Positions 33,388 through 40,966 of a stretch of DNA of 64,000 nt are shown in pieces. The stretch is from contig NZ_BDCD01000021.1 in the NCBI RefSeq assembly GCF_001613325.1, positions 62,001 through 126,000 of the forward strand. Reading direction: 5' to 3'. Made by a program: the position numbers and the translations under genes. The DNA comes from Nocardia yamanashiensis NBRC 100130. GTDB lineage: Bacteria > Actinomycetota > Actinomycetes > Mycobacteriales > Mycobacteriaceae. Position 1 is the stretch's first letter. Each line of letters starts with the position of its first letter. The notes beneath the pieces are model-generated. The model saw only the letters and a program-made list of their open reading frames with translations, had not been told where the DNA came from and did not search any database.

Positions 33388-33405
33388 GCGAACACGAGTG
33401 TTCGC
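33388..33405 (+). promoter_or_regulatory. Perfect palindromic operator, likely TetR site
   Basis: GCGAACAC (33388-33395), GA, GTGTTCGC (33398-33405) is a perfect 8+2+8 palindrome of TetR operator type. It is eight bases upstream of a likely -10 (TACCGT, 33413-33418), six bases before the SDR ATG at 33425, so a bound repressor would cover the promoter. The TetR gene lies two genes downstream in the same unit, indicating autoregulation; both are inferred. Confidence 0.65.
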
Positions 33406-33424
33406 CTAGTGGTACCGTCGTCAC

Positions 33425-34354
33425 ATGAACGCCAGCACGGCCGAACGACCGCGCCGTGGTCTCTTCCGCCCGGCCCCCCAGGTCGCCGGGAAGCGAATTC
33501 TGATCACCGGCGCCGCCCGCGGCATCGGCGCGGCCCTGGCCCGCCAGCTGCACAGCCGCGGCGCCCGCGTGGCCCTGCTCGGCATCGAGGAAGCCCTGCT
33601 GGCCGACACCGCCGCCGAATGCGGGGACGCTCCCTGGCGCTATTGCGACATCGGCGACCCGGCCCAGGTGGACCGCGCGGTGCAATCCCTGGTCACCGAA
33701 CTGGGCGGCCTGGACGCCGTCGTCGTCAACGCCGGCATCGCCCGTCAGCTGGCCCTGCTCTCCGGCGACCCCGAGGTGCTCGAGGAAACCCTCGCCGTCA
33801 ATGTCCTCGGCGCGTACTACACCATGCGCGCCGCCGGCCCGCACATCGCGCACCCGGACGGCTACGTGCTGCTGGTGTCCTCGCTGGCCGCCGCCGTCCA
33901 CCTACCCCTGGCCGGGGCCTACAGCGCCTCCAAGGCCGCCGTCGAAGCCCTCGGCCAAACCCTGCGCATCGAACTCCGGCACACCGGCGCCCGCGTCGGC
34001 CTGGCCTATTTCGCCGAGCTCGACACCGAGATGACCAGCCGCGGTTTCGGCACCGAGGCCGCGCGCAGCATTCTCGGCCAGGCCCAGGGCGGCGGCGTCT
34101 CGAGCGTCTCGGGCATCGCACCCCTCGGCCCGGCCATCGACGCCATGCAACGCGCGCTGGCCCGCCGCTCGCGCCGAGTGGTCTCCCCGTACTGGGTCGG
34201 CACCGTACTGTGGTGGCGACCACTCGCCCAGCGGGTGATCGAATACACCCTGCGGCACGGTGTCGCCTCGGGCTTGGCCATCGCCGATACCGAAGCGACG
34301 CGCTACACCACCGACCAACCGGCCCGGGCCCGCAGGTTGCGCAAGCCCGCCTGA
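33425..34354 (+). CDS. SDR-family oxidoreductase
   Basis: A 309-residue short-chain dehydrogenase with a longer C-terminus than the classical type. The cofactor loop is TGAARGIGAALARQL, NAGIA follows, and the catalytic motif is SSLAAAVHLPLAGAYSASKAA. The C-terminal extension (SRRVVSPYWVGTVLWWRPL) could associate with the membrane. Probably NAD(P)-dependent, acting on lipids or steroids, but the substrate is unknown. A TACCGT hexamer six bases before the ATG suggests a leaderless transcript. A TetR gene follows after 30 bases and probably regulates the pair through the upstream palindrome. Confidence 0.9.
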   Translation: MNASTAERPRRGLFRPAPQVAGKRILITGAARGIGAALARQLHSRGARVALLGIEEALLADTAAECGDAPWRYCDIGDPAQVDRAVQSLVTELGGLDAVVVNAGIARQLALLSGDPEVLEETLAVNVLGAYYTMRAAGPHIAHPDGYVLLVSSLAAAVHLPLAGAYSASKAAVEALGQTLRIELRHTGARVGLAYFAELDTEMTSRGFGTEAARSILGQAQGGGVSSVSGIAPLGPAIDAMQRALARRSRRVVSPYWVGTVLWWRPLAQRVIEYTLRHGVASGLAIADTEATRYTTDQPARARRLRKPA

Positions 34355-34384
34355 AAGTTCCCACGGCACAACGGAGTTCACCGC

Positions 34385-35035
34385 ATGCCCGAATCGGCCA
34401 CCACCGCCGCCCGGCTGCCCCGCGGCCGGCACGGACTACCGCGTGAAACCGTGATCGCCGCCCAGCGCGATCGCATCCTGCTCGCCCTGGCCGAGGCGAT
34501 GGCCGAAAACGGTTATGTCGGAACACCCGTCGCGGCGGTCATCAAACGCGCCGGGGTTTCCCGGGAAACCTTCTACGAGCAATTCCGTTCCAAGGAGGAC
34601 TGTTTCGAGGCCGCCTTCGAACGGGCCGCGGAACTCATGCTGACCGGCATCTTCGCCGCCACCGGCGCGGACTTCGAGGGCGAGACCCCGGCCGCGCGCA
34701 TCGAACGCGTGCTCGGCTCCTACCTGGACGCGGTCGCCTCCCAGCCCGCCTACGCCCGGCTGTTCCTGGTCGAGGTGTACGCGGTCGGCCCGGAGGCCAT
34801 CGCCCGCCGGGCCGCGCTGCAGGAAGCCTTCTCGGCCATGGTCGCCGACATTCTCGGCGCGGACACCGAGGAACAGCGCTTCGCCTGCCAGACCCTGGTC
34901 GCGGCCATGAGCGCCATGGTCACCGCGCGCATCGCCACCGGTGACGTGACCGGCCTGCGCAATTTGCGCGAGCCGCTACTGGGCCTGGTGGCGCGCAGCG
35001 GCGATCTCTTCGGCCACGTCCCGCTCGCCGGCTGA
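34385..35035 (+). CDS. TetR-family transcriptional regulator
   Basis: A 216-residue repressor. The DNA-binding domain lies at about residues 20-70 (RDRILLALAEAMAENGYVGTPVAAVIKRAGVSRETFYEQFRSKEDCFEAAF), typical TetR_N with the YxxFxxKxxL signature. The C-terminal ligand domain is divergent. It is downstream of an SDR gene on the same strand, and a perfect palindrome sits before that gene. The ligand may be the SDR substrate or product. The 3' end overlaps the convergent GDT1-family gene by 60 bases. Confidence 0.9.
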   Translation: MPESATTAARLPRGRHGLPRETVIAAQRDRILLALAEAMAENGYVGTPVAAVIKRAGVSRETFYEQFRSKEDCFEAAFERAAELMLTGIFAATGADFEGETPAARIERVLGSYLDAVASQPAYARLFLVEVYAVGPEAIARRAALQEAFSAMVADILGADTEEQRFACQTLVAAMSAMVTARIATGDVTGLRNLREPLLGLVARSGDLFGHVPLAG

Positions 35036-35722
35036 GGCATCGACCCGGGTGGGGGTCCGGCGGCGCAGTGCGAGCAGCGCCGCACCGGCGAGCGCGGGCA
35101 GCCCGGCCGCGAGCACCGCAGCGATCGGGGTGCCGATGCCGGTGGCGAAGGCCTCCAGCAGGGTCAGCGCACCGAAGTACAGGAACAGCAGACCCGAGCA
35201 GACCGCGATGAAGCGTTCCGGAATGTGCTTGCCGACCGTCACGCCGATCAGAATGGCCAGCCCGCCGGCCGCGACCATGCCCACGACGGAACCGATCCAC
35301 ACCGCCACCCAGCCGTTCTTGGTGGCCAGGGCCATGGTCGCGAACATGGTGCGGTCGCCGAGCTCGGCGAGCAGGAACGCGGACAGCACCACCAGGAACG
35401 CGGACCGCGACTTGGGCTGCGGCGCGGGCGTTTCGTCGTCCTCCGCGCCCGCCCCCGGCAGCGTCTCGCGCAGGGTCCACAGGCCGACGCCGATGAGCGT
35501 GGCCGCGGCGCACAGGGAAATGAGTTCGGTGGGCAGTGCCGCTCCGAGGAAATGACCGACCCCGACCGCGATCAGATTGACCAGCACGCTCGCCGCGGTG
35601 ATGGCGCTCAGCACCACCCACCAGCGGTAGCGCAGGGCGAAAGTCAGGGCCATGAGCTGGGATTTGTCTCCCAGTTCGGCGAGAAAGAGCACGCCGAAGC
35701 TCAGCAATATCGTGGCGATCAT
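34976..35722 (-). CDS. GDT1/TMEM165-family (UPF0016) cation transporter
   Basis: A 248-residue membrane protein with the two E-x-G-D signatures of this family: AELGDKSQLMAL near the N-terminus and AELGDRTMFATMAL in the second half. The two halves are internally repeated, each with about three helices. Family members export Mn2+ or handle Ca2+/Mn2+. I chose ATG 35722 (MIATILLSFGVLF), which follows GGGAG. A yybP-ykoY-type manganese riboswitch precedes it, supporting a manganese-efflux role. The C-terminal 20 codons overlap the convergent TetR gene. Confidence 0.9.
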   Translation of the reverse strand: MIATILLSFGVLFLAELGDKSQLMALTFALRYRWWVVLSAITAASVLVNLIAVGVGHFLGAALPTELISLCAAATLIGVGLWTLRETLPGAGAEDDETPAPQPKSRSAFLVVLSAFLLAELGDRTMFATMALATKNGWVAVWIGSVVGMVAAGGLAILIGVTVGKHIPERFIAVCSGLLFLYFGALTLLEAFATGIGTPIAAVLAAGLPALAGAALLALRRRTPTRVDASAGERDVAEEIAAARHQAQ

Positions 35723-35748
35723 GAAGGTCAGCTCCCAGGTCTCCGGCC

Positions 35749-35782
35749 TGTCGGCTGAAATGCGGGGGCGCTTCAGCCGACA
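35749..35782 (-). promoter_or_regulatory. Expression-platform hairpin of the manganese riboswitch
   Basis: TGTCGGCTGAA and TTCAGCCGACA (35749-35759 and 35772-35782) form a perfect 11-bp hairpin on the minus strand between the aptamer and the GDT1-family ribosome binding site. It has no U tract, so it may switch translation rather than terminate transcription. The GAGACC downstream resembles the aptamer's 3' conserved block, which could compete for pairing. Confidence 0.5.
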
Positions 35783-35816
35783 CCGCACCGGTAAAACGGT
35801 TTGGTTTGCAATCGGC

Positions 35817-35908
35817 CGAAGGTCTCGCCCACCGGATTCCGGTTCACGCAGCCGGACCCGAGAGCGGATCAGTATGTCGACTACGCGATTGCGGGCTACT
35901 CCCCTTCG
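35817..35908 (-). ncRNA. yybP-ykoY manganese riboswitch aptamer
   Basis: Read on the minus strand, the region starts CGAAGGGGAGTAGC, containing the GGGGAGUAG block diagnostic of the yybP-ykoY class (35896-35904), and ends with GGGCGAGACCTTCG. The outer CGAAGG (35903-35908) pairs with CCTTCG (35817-35822) to close helix P1, and GAGACC is the expected 3' conserved block. It lies about 95 bases upstream of a GDT1-family gene. The class binds Mn2+ and often precedes Mn exporters (mntP, yybP, ykoY families). The match was made by eye. Confidence 0.85.
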
Positions 35909-36014
35909 CTGTTGCACACCCTACCCGGCAAATCGGGCGCACGCAAACACGTGTAGCCCAAATCGCAATGCGCGCAATAAGTTTGGGCACGCTGCCGCGA
36001 GGTTTCGGGAACCC

Positions 36015-36536
36015 TTACGCGGCCAGCAGCATAGCCAGAACCGCGGTGTCGGGATCGCTGATCGGATCGACGCCCACACGCGAAACCATCGAGGTGACGG
36101 TGCCGTCGCTGTCGGTTTCCACCCACGCCGCCCGATGCTCCAGCCCGAGATGGGGGAGTCCCGGCAGCAGCAGGCACCCCGATGCCGCGCCGGAGCACTC
36201 GGGCAGCGAAGGCCGCGTCTCGCGCGGCGGATGCAACATGATCAATGCCGGTGGCACATGTCCGGCAAACTGCCCGGGCCGCAAGCCCTCCCCGCCCAGT
36301 ACGGTCCCTTCGGCGATCACCAAGCCGACCATCCCCGGATCGGGATCATCGGGAAGTTCCTCGCGCGCCCCGAACACCGTCGAGGTCGGCAGCAATCCCG
36401 GCAGGCTGGCGACGCGGACGGCGAGGACCAGCAGTTGTGCCCATTCCTTGGTGGAATCCGGCCACCGGCCGGAGATGACGAACCCGCAGAGTGACCCGCG
36501 TGAATGAAACGGCATGATGCCGATCTGCTCGCTCAT
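36015..36536 (-). CDS. Protein of unknown function
   Basis: A 173-residue protein of unrecognised family. It begins MSEQIGIMPFHSRGS after GGAGG, so ATG 36536 is well supported. It has no signal peptide or clear membrane segment. A conserved-looking stretch is GRWPDSTKEWAQLLVLAVRVASLPGLL, followed by TSTVFGAREEL and a Pro/Gly-rich loop. The C-terminus ends in SDPDTAVLAMLLAA. Three cysteines are present. It lies on the minus strand between the riboswitch region and sodA, with a terminator upstream, so it is probably expressed alone. Confidence 0.6.
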   Translation of the reverse strand: MSEQIGIMPFHSRGSLCGFVISGRWPDSTKEWAQLLVLAVRVASLPGLLPTSTVFGAREELPDDPDPGMVGLVIAEGTVLGGEGLRPGQFAGHVPPALIMLHPPRETRPSLPECSGAASGCLLLPGLPHLGLEHRAAWVETDSDGTVTSMVSRVGVDPISDPDTAVLAMLLAA

Positions 36537-36661
36537 CGCGTGCCTCCGATCGATCCGGGGCCGCCCTGCCCATCCTGTTGTAGGAACATCAGGTTGTACC
36601 TCGAAGTAACTGGCACACAAGTACCAAAGACTGCTAGCAGTCGGACCCCTGAAATGCGAAA

Positions 36662-36689
36662 AGCCCGCGAACCAATCGGCTCGCGGGCT
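36662..36689 (-). terminator. Terminator after sodA
   Basis: AGCCCGCGA (36662-36670) and TCGCGGGCT (36681-36689) form a perfect 9-bp stem. On the minus strand the 3' arm is followed by TTTCGC, the expected U-rich tail. It lies about 100 bases after the sodA stop, following two family palindromes. Confidence 0.75.
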
Positions 36690-36722
36690 AACCGCTCGGA
36701 GAGTGCGGGCTGGCGTCCCGCC

Positions 36723-36775
36723 GGGGGCTTGCCCCCTCCCCGCTCTCCCGGGGGTGTGGGGGCGTCAGCCCCCAC
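36723..36775. repeat. Two GC palindromes (copy F) downstream of sodA
   Basis: GGGGGC/GCCCCC (36723-36736, TT loop) and GTGGGGGC/GCCCCCAC (36756-36775, GTCA loop) are separated by 19 bases. The second is 17 bases past the sodA stop on the minus strand and may act as its first terminator. They resemble palindromes A to E. Confidence 0.6.
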
Positions 36776-36791
36776 GAAATTCTGCTTCGGC

Positions 36792-37415
36792 TCAGCCGAA
36801 GATCAGGCCTTTGCCCTGCTGGGTGGCGCGGGCGAAGCGGTCCTGCACCTCGGCCCAGTTCACGACGTTCCAGAACGCGTTGACGTAGTCCGCCTTCACG
36901 TTCTTGTACTGCAGGTAGAAGGCGTGCTCCCACATGTCCAGGCCGAGCAGCGGGATGATGCCGAGCGGCACATTGCCCTGCTGGTCGGTGAGCTGGAAGG
37001 TGAGCAGCTTCTCGCCCAGGGTGTCCCAGCCCAGCCAGGCCCAGCCCGAACCCTGCAGGCCGTTGGCGGCCGCGGAGAACTGCGCGCGGAACTTGTCGAA
37101 CGAACCGAACTGGTTGTCGATGGCGGCCTCGAGCTCGCCGACCGGCTTGTCGCCGCCGTCCTTGGACAGGCTCTTCCACCAGATGGAGTGGTTGACGTGG
37201 CCGCCCAGGTGGAAGGCCAGGTTCTTCTCGTTCAGGAAGATGGCAGCGTGGTCGCCGGCCTCGCGGGCGGCTTCCAGCTTCTCGACGGCGGCATTGGCGC
37301 CGGCGACGTAGGCGGCATGGTGCTTGGTGTGGTGGATCTCGTTGATCTGCCCGGAGATGAAAGGCTCCAGAGCGTCGTAGTCGTAATCCAGTTCCGGCAG
37401 CGTGTACTCAGCCAC
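36792..37415 (-). CDS. sodA: Superoxide dismutase (Mn/Fe)
   Basis: A 207-residue enzyme that dismutates superoxide to oxygen and peroxide. Metal ligands are the His of the INEIHHTKHHAAYV region, the His in AFHLGGHVNHSIWWKSL, and the Asp and His of LDMWEHAFYLQY. GLQGSGWAWLGWD is typical of Mn-type actinobacterial SodA. No export signal is seen; mycobacterial SodA is nonetheless found outside cells. It is close to a manganese-riboswitch-controlled exporter gene, which fits Mn homeostasis. The upstream 255 bases hold its promoter and the hairpin of the next gene. Confidence 0.97.
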   Translation of the reverse strand: MAEYTLPELDYDYDALEPFISGQINEIHHTKHHAAYVAGANAAVEKLEAAREAGDHAAIFLNEKNLAFHLGGHVNHSIWWKSLSKDGGDKPVGELEAAIDNQFGSFDKFRAQFSAAANGLQGSGWAWLGWDTLGEKLLTFQLTDQQGNVPLGIIPLLGLDMWEHAFYLQYKNVKADYVNAFWNVVNWAEVQDRFARATQQGKGLIFG

Positions 37416-37607
37416 GATGTCCCTTCCTCAGTGTCGGGGCTGTGTGCCTCGATTCCTATCGAGCGCACCCAACCATCATTCGTACACCCGCTCGGGTGCA
37501 ACCGGGTCGTTCGCCCCCACATTCCGGCGCCGGCCCGATCGTCTCGAGGAGTGGGCGGATGGACCGGCGCCGGCCGCTGCGGGCTGCGGCTTCCCGGTCC
37601 GGGCATA

Positions 37608-37638
37608 CCCCGGCCCCGGCGCCTCAACGGGGCCGGGG
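37608..37638 (-). terminator. GC-rich hairpin after the 37671-38282 gene
   Basis: CCCCGGCCCC (37608-37617) and GGGGCCGGGG (37629-37638) form a perfect 10-bp stem. It lies about 32 bases after the minus-strand stop at 37671. There is no U tract; a role as terminator is likely but not certain. Confidence 0.5.
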
Positions 37639-37670
37639 CCGGATTCGAATCTGCGCGAGCCGCTTTCGGG

Positions 37671-38282
37671 CTACAGCGGCGGCACGATATTCGGCCGCAT
37701 GGTGCGCGGGTCGCCGAGGTCGTGCGCCTTCCACCAGCGCACCCCGCCCGCGATGAATTCGTCGAGCGGAATGTCATTGCCCTGTTTATCGGTCACAAAG
37801 AGGCCGTCGAACCACACCCGCACATCCAGTTCGCGCGGATCGATGCCCTCTTCCTGCGAGAACTCCAGCATGTGCGAGGCGGGGTCATCGCCGATCGTGG
37901 TGTCGAAGCTGAGCAGTTTGCGCCACTGGTTCCAGGCGTTCTCGTCGAGGTCGATGAATTCCCAGCCGTGCAGCGCGCCGCCGCCGAAGCTGTTGACGGC
38001 GTCGTGCAGGCCGTCCAGTTCGAGCGGCAGCACGACCGGTTCCAGGTCGTCCCAGCGCTGCCGCCGCAGCGAGGCGGCGACCCGGCTGACGCCGGTCAGG
38101 GTGAGGTAGACGTCGCAGTCCGCCGGCGGCGGCCCGTCGACGGGGAGGGTGAGGACGTCGAGCTCCAGCCGTAGGGTCCGGGCTTGTTTGTCGACGTCGA
38201 TCCCGAGGCAGGTCGCCTCGGACAGCGCGGTGCTGAGTCCGGTGATGTCCAGTCCGTCGAGTAGCCCCCTGCTCACAGTCAT
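37671..38282 (-). CDS. Conserved-looking protein of unknown function
   Basis: A 203-residue soluble protein of unrecognised family. Hydrophobic beta strands alternate with charged loops (RLELDVLTLPVDG, DCDVYLTLTGVSRVAASLRR, WDDLEPVVLPLELDGL), with aromatic-rich ends (GGVRWWKAHDLGDPRTMRP). There is no signal peptide or membrane segment. The start is the ATG at 38282. It is transcribed alone on the minus strand, divergent from the rhodanese gene over a 303-base gap. Confidence 0.65.
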   Translation of the reverse strand: MTVSRGLLDGLDITGLSTALSEATCLGIDVDKQARTLRLELDVLTLPVDGPPPADCDVYLTLTGVSRVAASLRRQRWDDLEPVVLPLELDGLHDAVNSFGGGALHGWEFIDLDENAWNQWRKLLSFDTTIGDDPASHMLEFSQEEGIDPRELDVRVWFDGLFVTDKQGNDIPLDEFIAGGVRWWKAHDLGDPRTMRPNIVPPL

Positions 38283-38494
38283 AGCGCCAGGCTACCGATC
38301 CGGCCTGGCCGGGCCGAGGATTTCCGTTTTTCGGTAGTGTTGTCGTTTTTTTCGGAGGCGAACGGAACCGCGGCGTGAGCGGGCGCGTCAGAGTAGATGA
38401 GGGCCGGGTCGCGGCCCTCGGTGCGGTCGGCCGCTCCGGAACGTGGAGGGGACTTCCGGATCGGCCGATCGGACATTCCGGACGACTCTGAAGC

Positions 38495-38524
38495 TGTGGA
38501 TCAGGTTGTGGATTATGTGGATAA
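38495..38524 (-). promoter_or_regulatory. Cluster of three DnaA-box-like sequences
   Basis: TGTGGATCA (38495-38503), TGTGGATTA (38507-38515) and TGTGGATAA (38516-38524) follow one another. The last is the reverse complement of the consensus DnaA box TTATCCACA; the other two differ from it by one base. They lie in the 303-base gap between 37671-38282 and the rhodanese gene, about 60-90 bases before the latter. The rest of the gap shows only a T-rich stretch near 38345. They may bind DnaA, but one cluster this short is not an origin. Confidence 0.5.
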
Positions 38525-38585
38525 CTGGTGTCCGGCTATGCACAGGACTCCACGGCGCCCTTGACCACGTGGCAGGATCGAAAGT

Positions 38586-38957
38586 GTGACGATGCCCCAT
38601 GTCCCCTCGGTGCCGGTCGACGCCGTCCCGGCGGAGTTCGACACACCCGAGCCGTGGGCCGGCGCGCAGCCCCTGCCCGCCCAGCTCCTCGATGTGCGCG
38701 AGGACGACGAATGGCAGCTCGGGCACGCGCCGGGCGCGGTGCACATCCCGCTCGTGGACGTCCCGGCCCGGATCGACGAGCTCGATATCGACGCCCAGAT
38801 CTACGTGATCTGCCGGCAGGGCGGGCGTTCCATCACCGCGGTGCAGTACCTGGAACAACTCGGCTACGAAGCCGTGCACGTCACCGGCGGCATGGTGGCC
38901 TGGCAGCAGACCGGGCGGCCGCTTACCGGCGCGGGCGCCGAGGCCAAGATCTACTGA
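38586..38957 (+). CDS. Single-domain rhodanese-like sulfurtransferase
   Basis: A 123-residue protein with one rhodanese domain. The active-site loop is ICRQGGRSITAVQYL, with the persulfide-forming Cys followed by RQGGRS. Other signatures are LLDVREDDEWQLGHAPGAVHIPL near the start and VTGGMVAWQQTG near the end. It may carry sulfane sulfur for cofactor synthesis or redox balance. GTG 38586 or ATG 38592 may be the start; CAGGAT upstream could be the -10. A DUF4328 gene follows after about 30 bases. Confidence 0.9.
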   Translation: MTMPHVPSVPVDAVPAEFDTPEPWAGAQPLPAQLLDVREDDEWQLGHAPGAVHIPLVDVPARIDELDIDAQIYVICRQGGRSITAVQYLEQLGYEAVHVTGGMVAWQQTGRPLTGAGAEAKIY

Positions 38958-38988
38958 TGACGACGACTCACCGATGACAGGGGGACGA

Positions 38989-40179
38989 GTGGCCGACTCG
39001 CGATCCGCGGTTGTACAGCCGTGTGCCCGCTGCGGCGCCCGCTGGGCCGTGCAGGGCAAACCGCTGCACTGGTGCCCCCGCTGCCACGGCGTGCTGCTCT
39101 CACCCGCACCGGTGGACGCGCCGGCCGAACGGCGCAACTACCGCTGGGTGGCGCGCCCGCCCGGCCGCAGGAGTCATCCGGCGGGTGGTCCGGCGCGCGC
39201 CGCCGCGAGCCGGGAGACGCCGCGCTACACCGAGATTCCGCGCTGGGGCCTGCGGGACCGGCCGGCCGCGGTCTCGCCGGAGCCCCGGAACGCGCTGTCG
39301 CCGTTCACCGATCGCCTGCACCAGCTGCTGTACGCCAGCATCGCGCTGTTCGTGCTGGCCGCCGTCGCCGAGCTGGGCCGCTACGGGGTACTGCTGCGCA
39401 ATCGCACCCGGCTGATCCATCCGGCCGTGCTGTGGGCGTCGGATATCGCCGTGTACGCGACCGCGGTGCTGTCCCTCGTGTTCGCCCTGGCCACCGCCGT
39501 GGCGCTGGTGGGGTGGCTGGTGCGCACCCGGGGCGCGCTGTATGCCGCGCGGGGGCAACACGATCCGCGTTCGCCGCGGCTGATCGCGGCGGGGTGCTTG
39601 ATCCCCGGCGTGAACCTGATCTTCCCGGGGGTCTTCCTCACCGAGGCCGCCCGGCTGCGCGGGTTCGGCGCGGACACCGCGACCCCGCAGGGCGTCCGAG
39701 CTTCGCGCCGTCCCGCTGCCGCGCACCCCGGCACGGAGTCGGAGGCCGATCCGCGCCTGCTGCGCACGGTCCGGATCTGGTGGGCGGCTTGGGTTCTCAA
39801 CGGTCTGCTGGTCGTGATCGCCCAGCTGTACCGTTTTGCGGACTCACTGCAGGTCAAGGCCGATGGCGTCCTCGTCGCCATGTGGACGAACCTGGTCGCG
39901 GCGGGCGTCGCGGTGCTGACCCTGGGCCTGGTGCGCGCCTTCGCCGGACAGGATCTGCGCGGCCGCCCCACCGCCGTCACCCGCTGGCTGCCCGCGACCA
40001 CCCCGGCGCAGCCGGTGATCGAACCGGTGCAGCCCGCCGATCGGGCATCGGATTCCACCGGACGCGCGCCCGGGGCCGCCGTCGGGAATGATGAGGCCAC
40101 CGCATCCGATTCGGAATCCGGCCTCGCCGATTCCGAGCGGGCGCCGGAATCCGAACATGAGGAGGTATTGGCGAAGTGA
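38989..40179 (+). CDS. DUF4328-type membrane protein with N-terminal zinc ribbon
   Basis: A 396-residue protein. The N-terminus has two CxxC pairs (PCARCGARW and WCPRCHGVL), a probable zinc ribbon. A linker rich in Pro and Arg leads to a core of about six membrane helices (LLYASIALFVLAAVAELG, AVLSLVFALATAVALVGWL, IWWAAWVLNGLLVVIAQL) of DUF4328 type, including GCLIPGVNLIFPGVFLTEAARL. The C-terminal tail is acidic and probably disordered. I chose GTG 38989 (after AGGGGGA) over ATG 38974. It occupies the position of the membrane gene Rv3843c in the Mycobacterium synteny. Its stop overlaps the next gene. Confidence 0.85.
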   Translation: MADSRSAVVQPCARCGARWAVQGKPLHWCPRCHGVLLSPAPVDAPAERRNYRWVARPPGRRSHPAGGPARAAASRETPRYTEIPRWGLRDRPAAVSPEPRNALSPFTDRLHQLLYASIALFVLAAVAELGRYGVLLRNRTRLIHPAVLWASDIAVYATAVLSLVFALATAVALVGWLVRTRGALYAARGQHDPRSPRLIAAGCLIPGVNLIFPGVFLTEAARLRGFGADTATPQGVRASRRPAAAHPGTESEADPRLLRTVRIWWAAWVLNGLLVVIAQLYRFADSLQVKADGVLVAMWTNLVAAGVAVLTLGLVRAFAGQDLRGRPTAVTRWLPATTPAQPVIEPVQPADRASDSTGRAPGAAVGNDEATASDSESGLADSERAPESEHEEVLAK

Positions 40180-40943
40180 GCCGGGCCAGTCGCGCGCCGT
40201 TCGTGGTCGCGCACCGGGGGGCGTCGGCGGCGCGACCCGAACACACCCTCGCCGCATACGAACTCGCCCTGCAGGAGGGCGCCGACGGCGTCGAATGCGA
40301 TGTCCGGCTGACCAAGGACGGCGTACTGGTCTGCGTGCACGACCGCACCGTGGACCGCACCTCCAACGGTGCCGGCGCGGTCAGCGAGATGACCCTGGAC
40401 GAGTTGCGGGCCTTGGACTTCGGCGCCGACGGCGAACCCGCCTCGGTCCTCACCCTCGACGAACTCATCGAGCTGGTCCTGGACTGGAAGAGCCGCCCCA
40501 CCAAGCTCTTCATCGAGACCAAGCACCCCGTCCGCTACGGCGCACAGGTGGAAACCACCCTCCTGGAACAACTTCAGAAGTACGGCATCGCCGCCCCCGC
40601 CTCCGCCGACCACTCCCGCGCCGTGGTCATCTCCTTCGCCGCGACGGCCGTCTGGCGCATCCGCCGCGCCGCCCCGCTGCTCCCCACCGTCCTACTCGGC
40701 GAATCCTCCCTCTACCTCTCCGGCGGAGCGGCCACCACCGTCGGCGCCACCGCCATCGGCCCCTCGGTCCGCACCCTCCGCGAACACCCCGACCTGGTCG
40801 ACAAAGCCGCCGCCGCGGGCCGCGCCACCTACGTCTGGACCGTCGACGACGCCGAAGACGTCCGCCTCTGCGCCGACCTCGGCGTCAGCTGGATCGCCAC
40901 CAACCACCCCGGCCGTACGAAGGGCTTGCTCCCTGCCGCGTAA
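40176..40943 (+). CDS. glpQ: Glycerophosphodiester phosphodiesterase
   Basis: A 255-residue enzyme splitting glycerophosphodiesters into glycerol-3-phosphate and alcohol. GDPD signatures are VVAHRGASAARPEHTLAAYELAL, DGVECDVRLTKDGVLVCVHD and FIETKHP, giving the metal-binding Glu/Asp set and two catalytic His. No signal peptide is seen, so it is probably cytoplasmic. The GTG start overlaps the DUF4328 stop (GTGA), implying coupling. It matches glpQ1 (Rv3842c) by position. Confidence 0.93.
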   Translation: MSRASRAPFVVAHRGASAARPEHTLAAYELALQEGADGVECDVRLTKDGVLVCVHDRTVDRTSNGAGAVSEMTLDELRALDFGADGEPASVLTLDELIELVLDWKSRPTKLFIETKHPVRYGAQVETTLLEQLQKYGIAAPASADHSRAVVISFAATAVWRIRRAAPLLPTVLLGESSLYLSGGAATTVGATAIGPSVRTLREHPDLVDKAAAAGRATYVWTVDDAEDVRLCADLGVSWIATNHPGRTKGLLPAA

Positions 40944-40966
40944 GTGGCCCTGTAGGTTTGCCACTC

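Noticed and set aside
37640..37665. GGATTCGAATC, resembling a tRNA T-loop
   Set aside because: No acceptor stem, D-arm or anticodon arm could be formed around it; it is next to a terminator-like GC hairpin.
38495..38524. Chromosomal origin at the DnaA-box cluster
   Set aside because: Only three boxes in 30 bp, with no AT-rich unwinding element and no dnaA or dnaN nearby.
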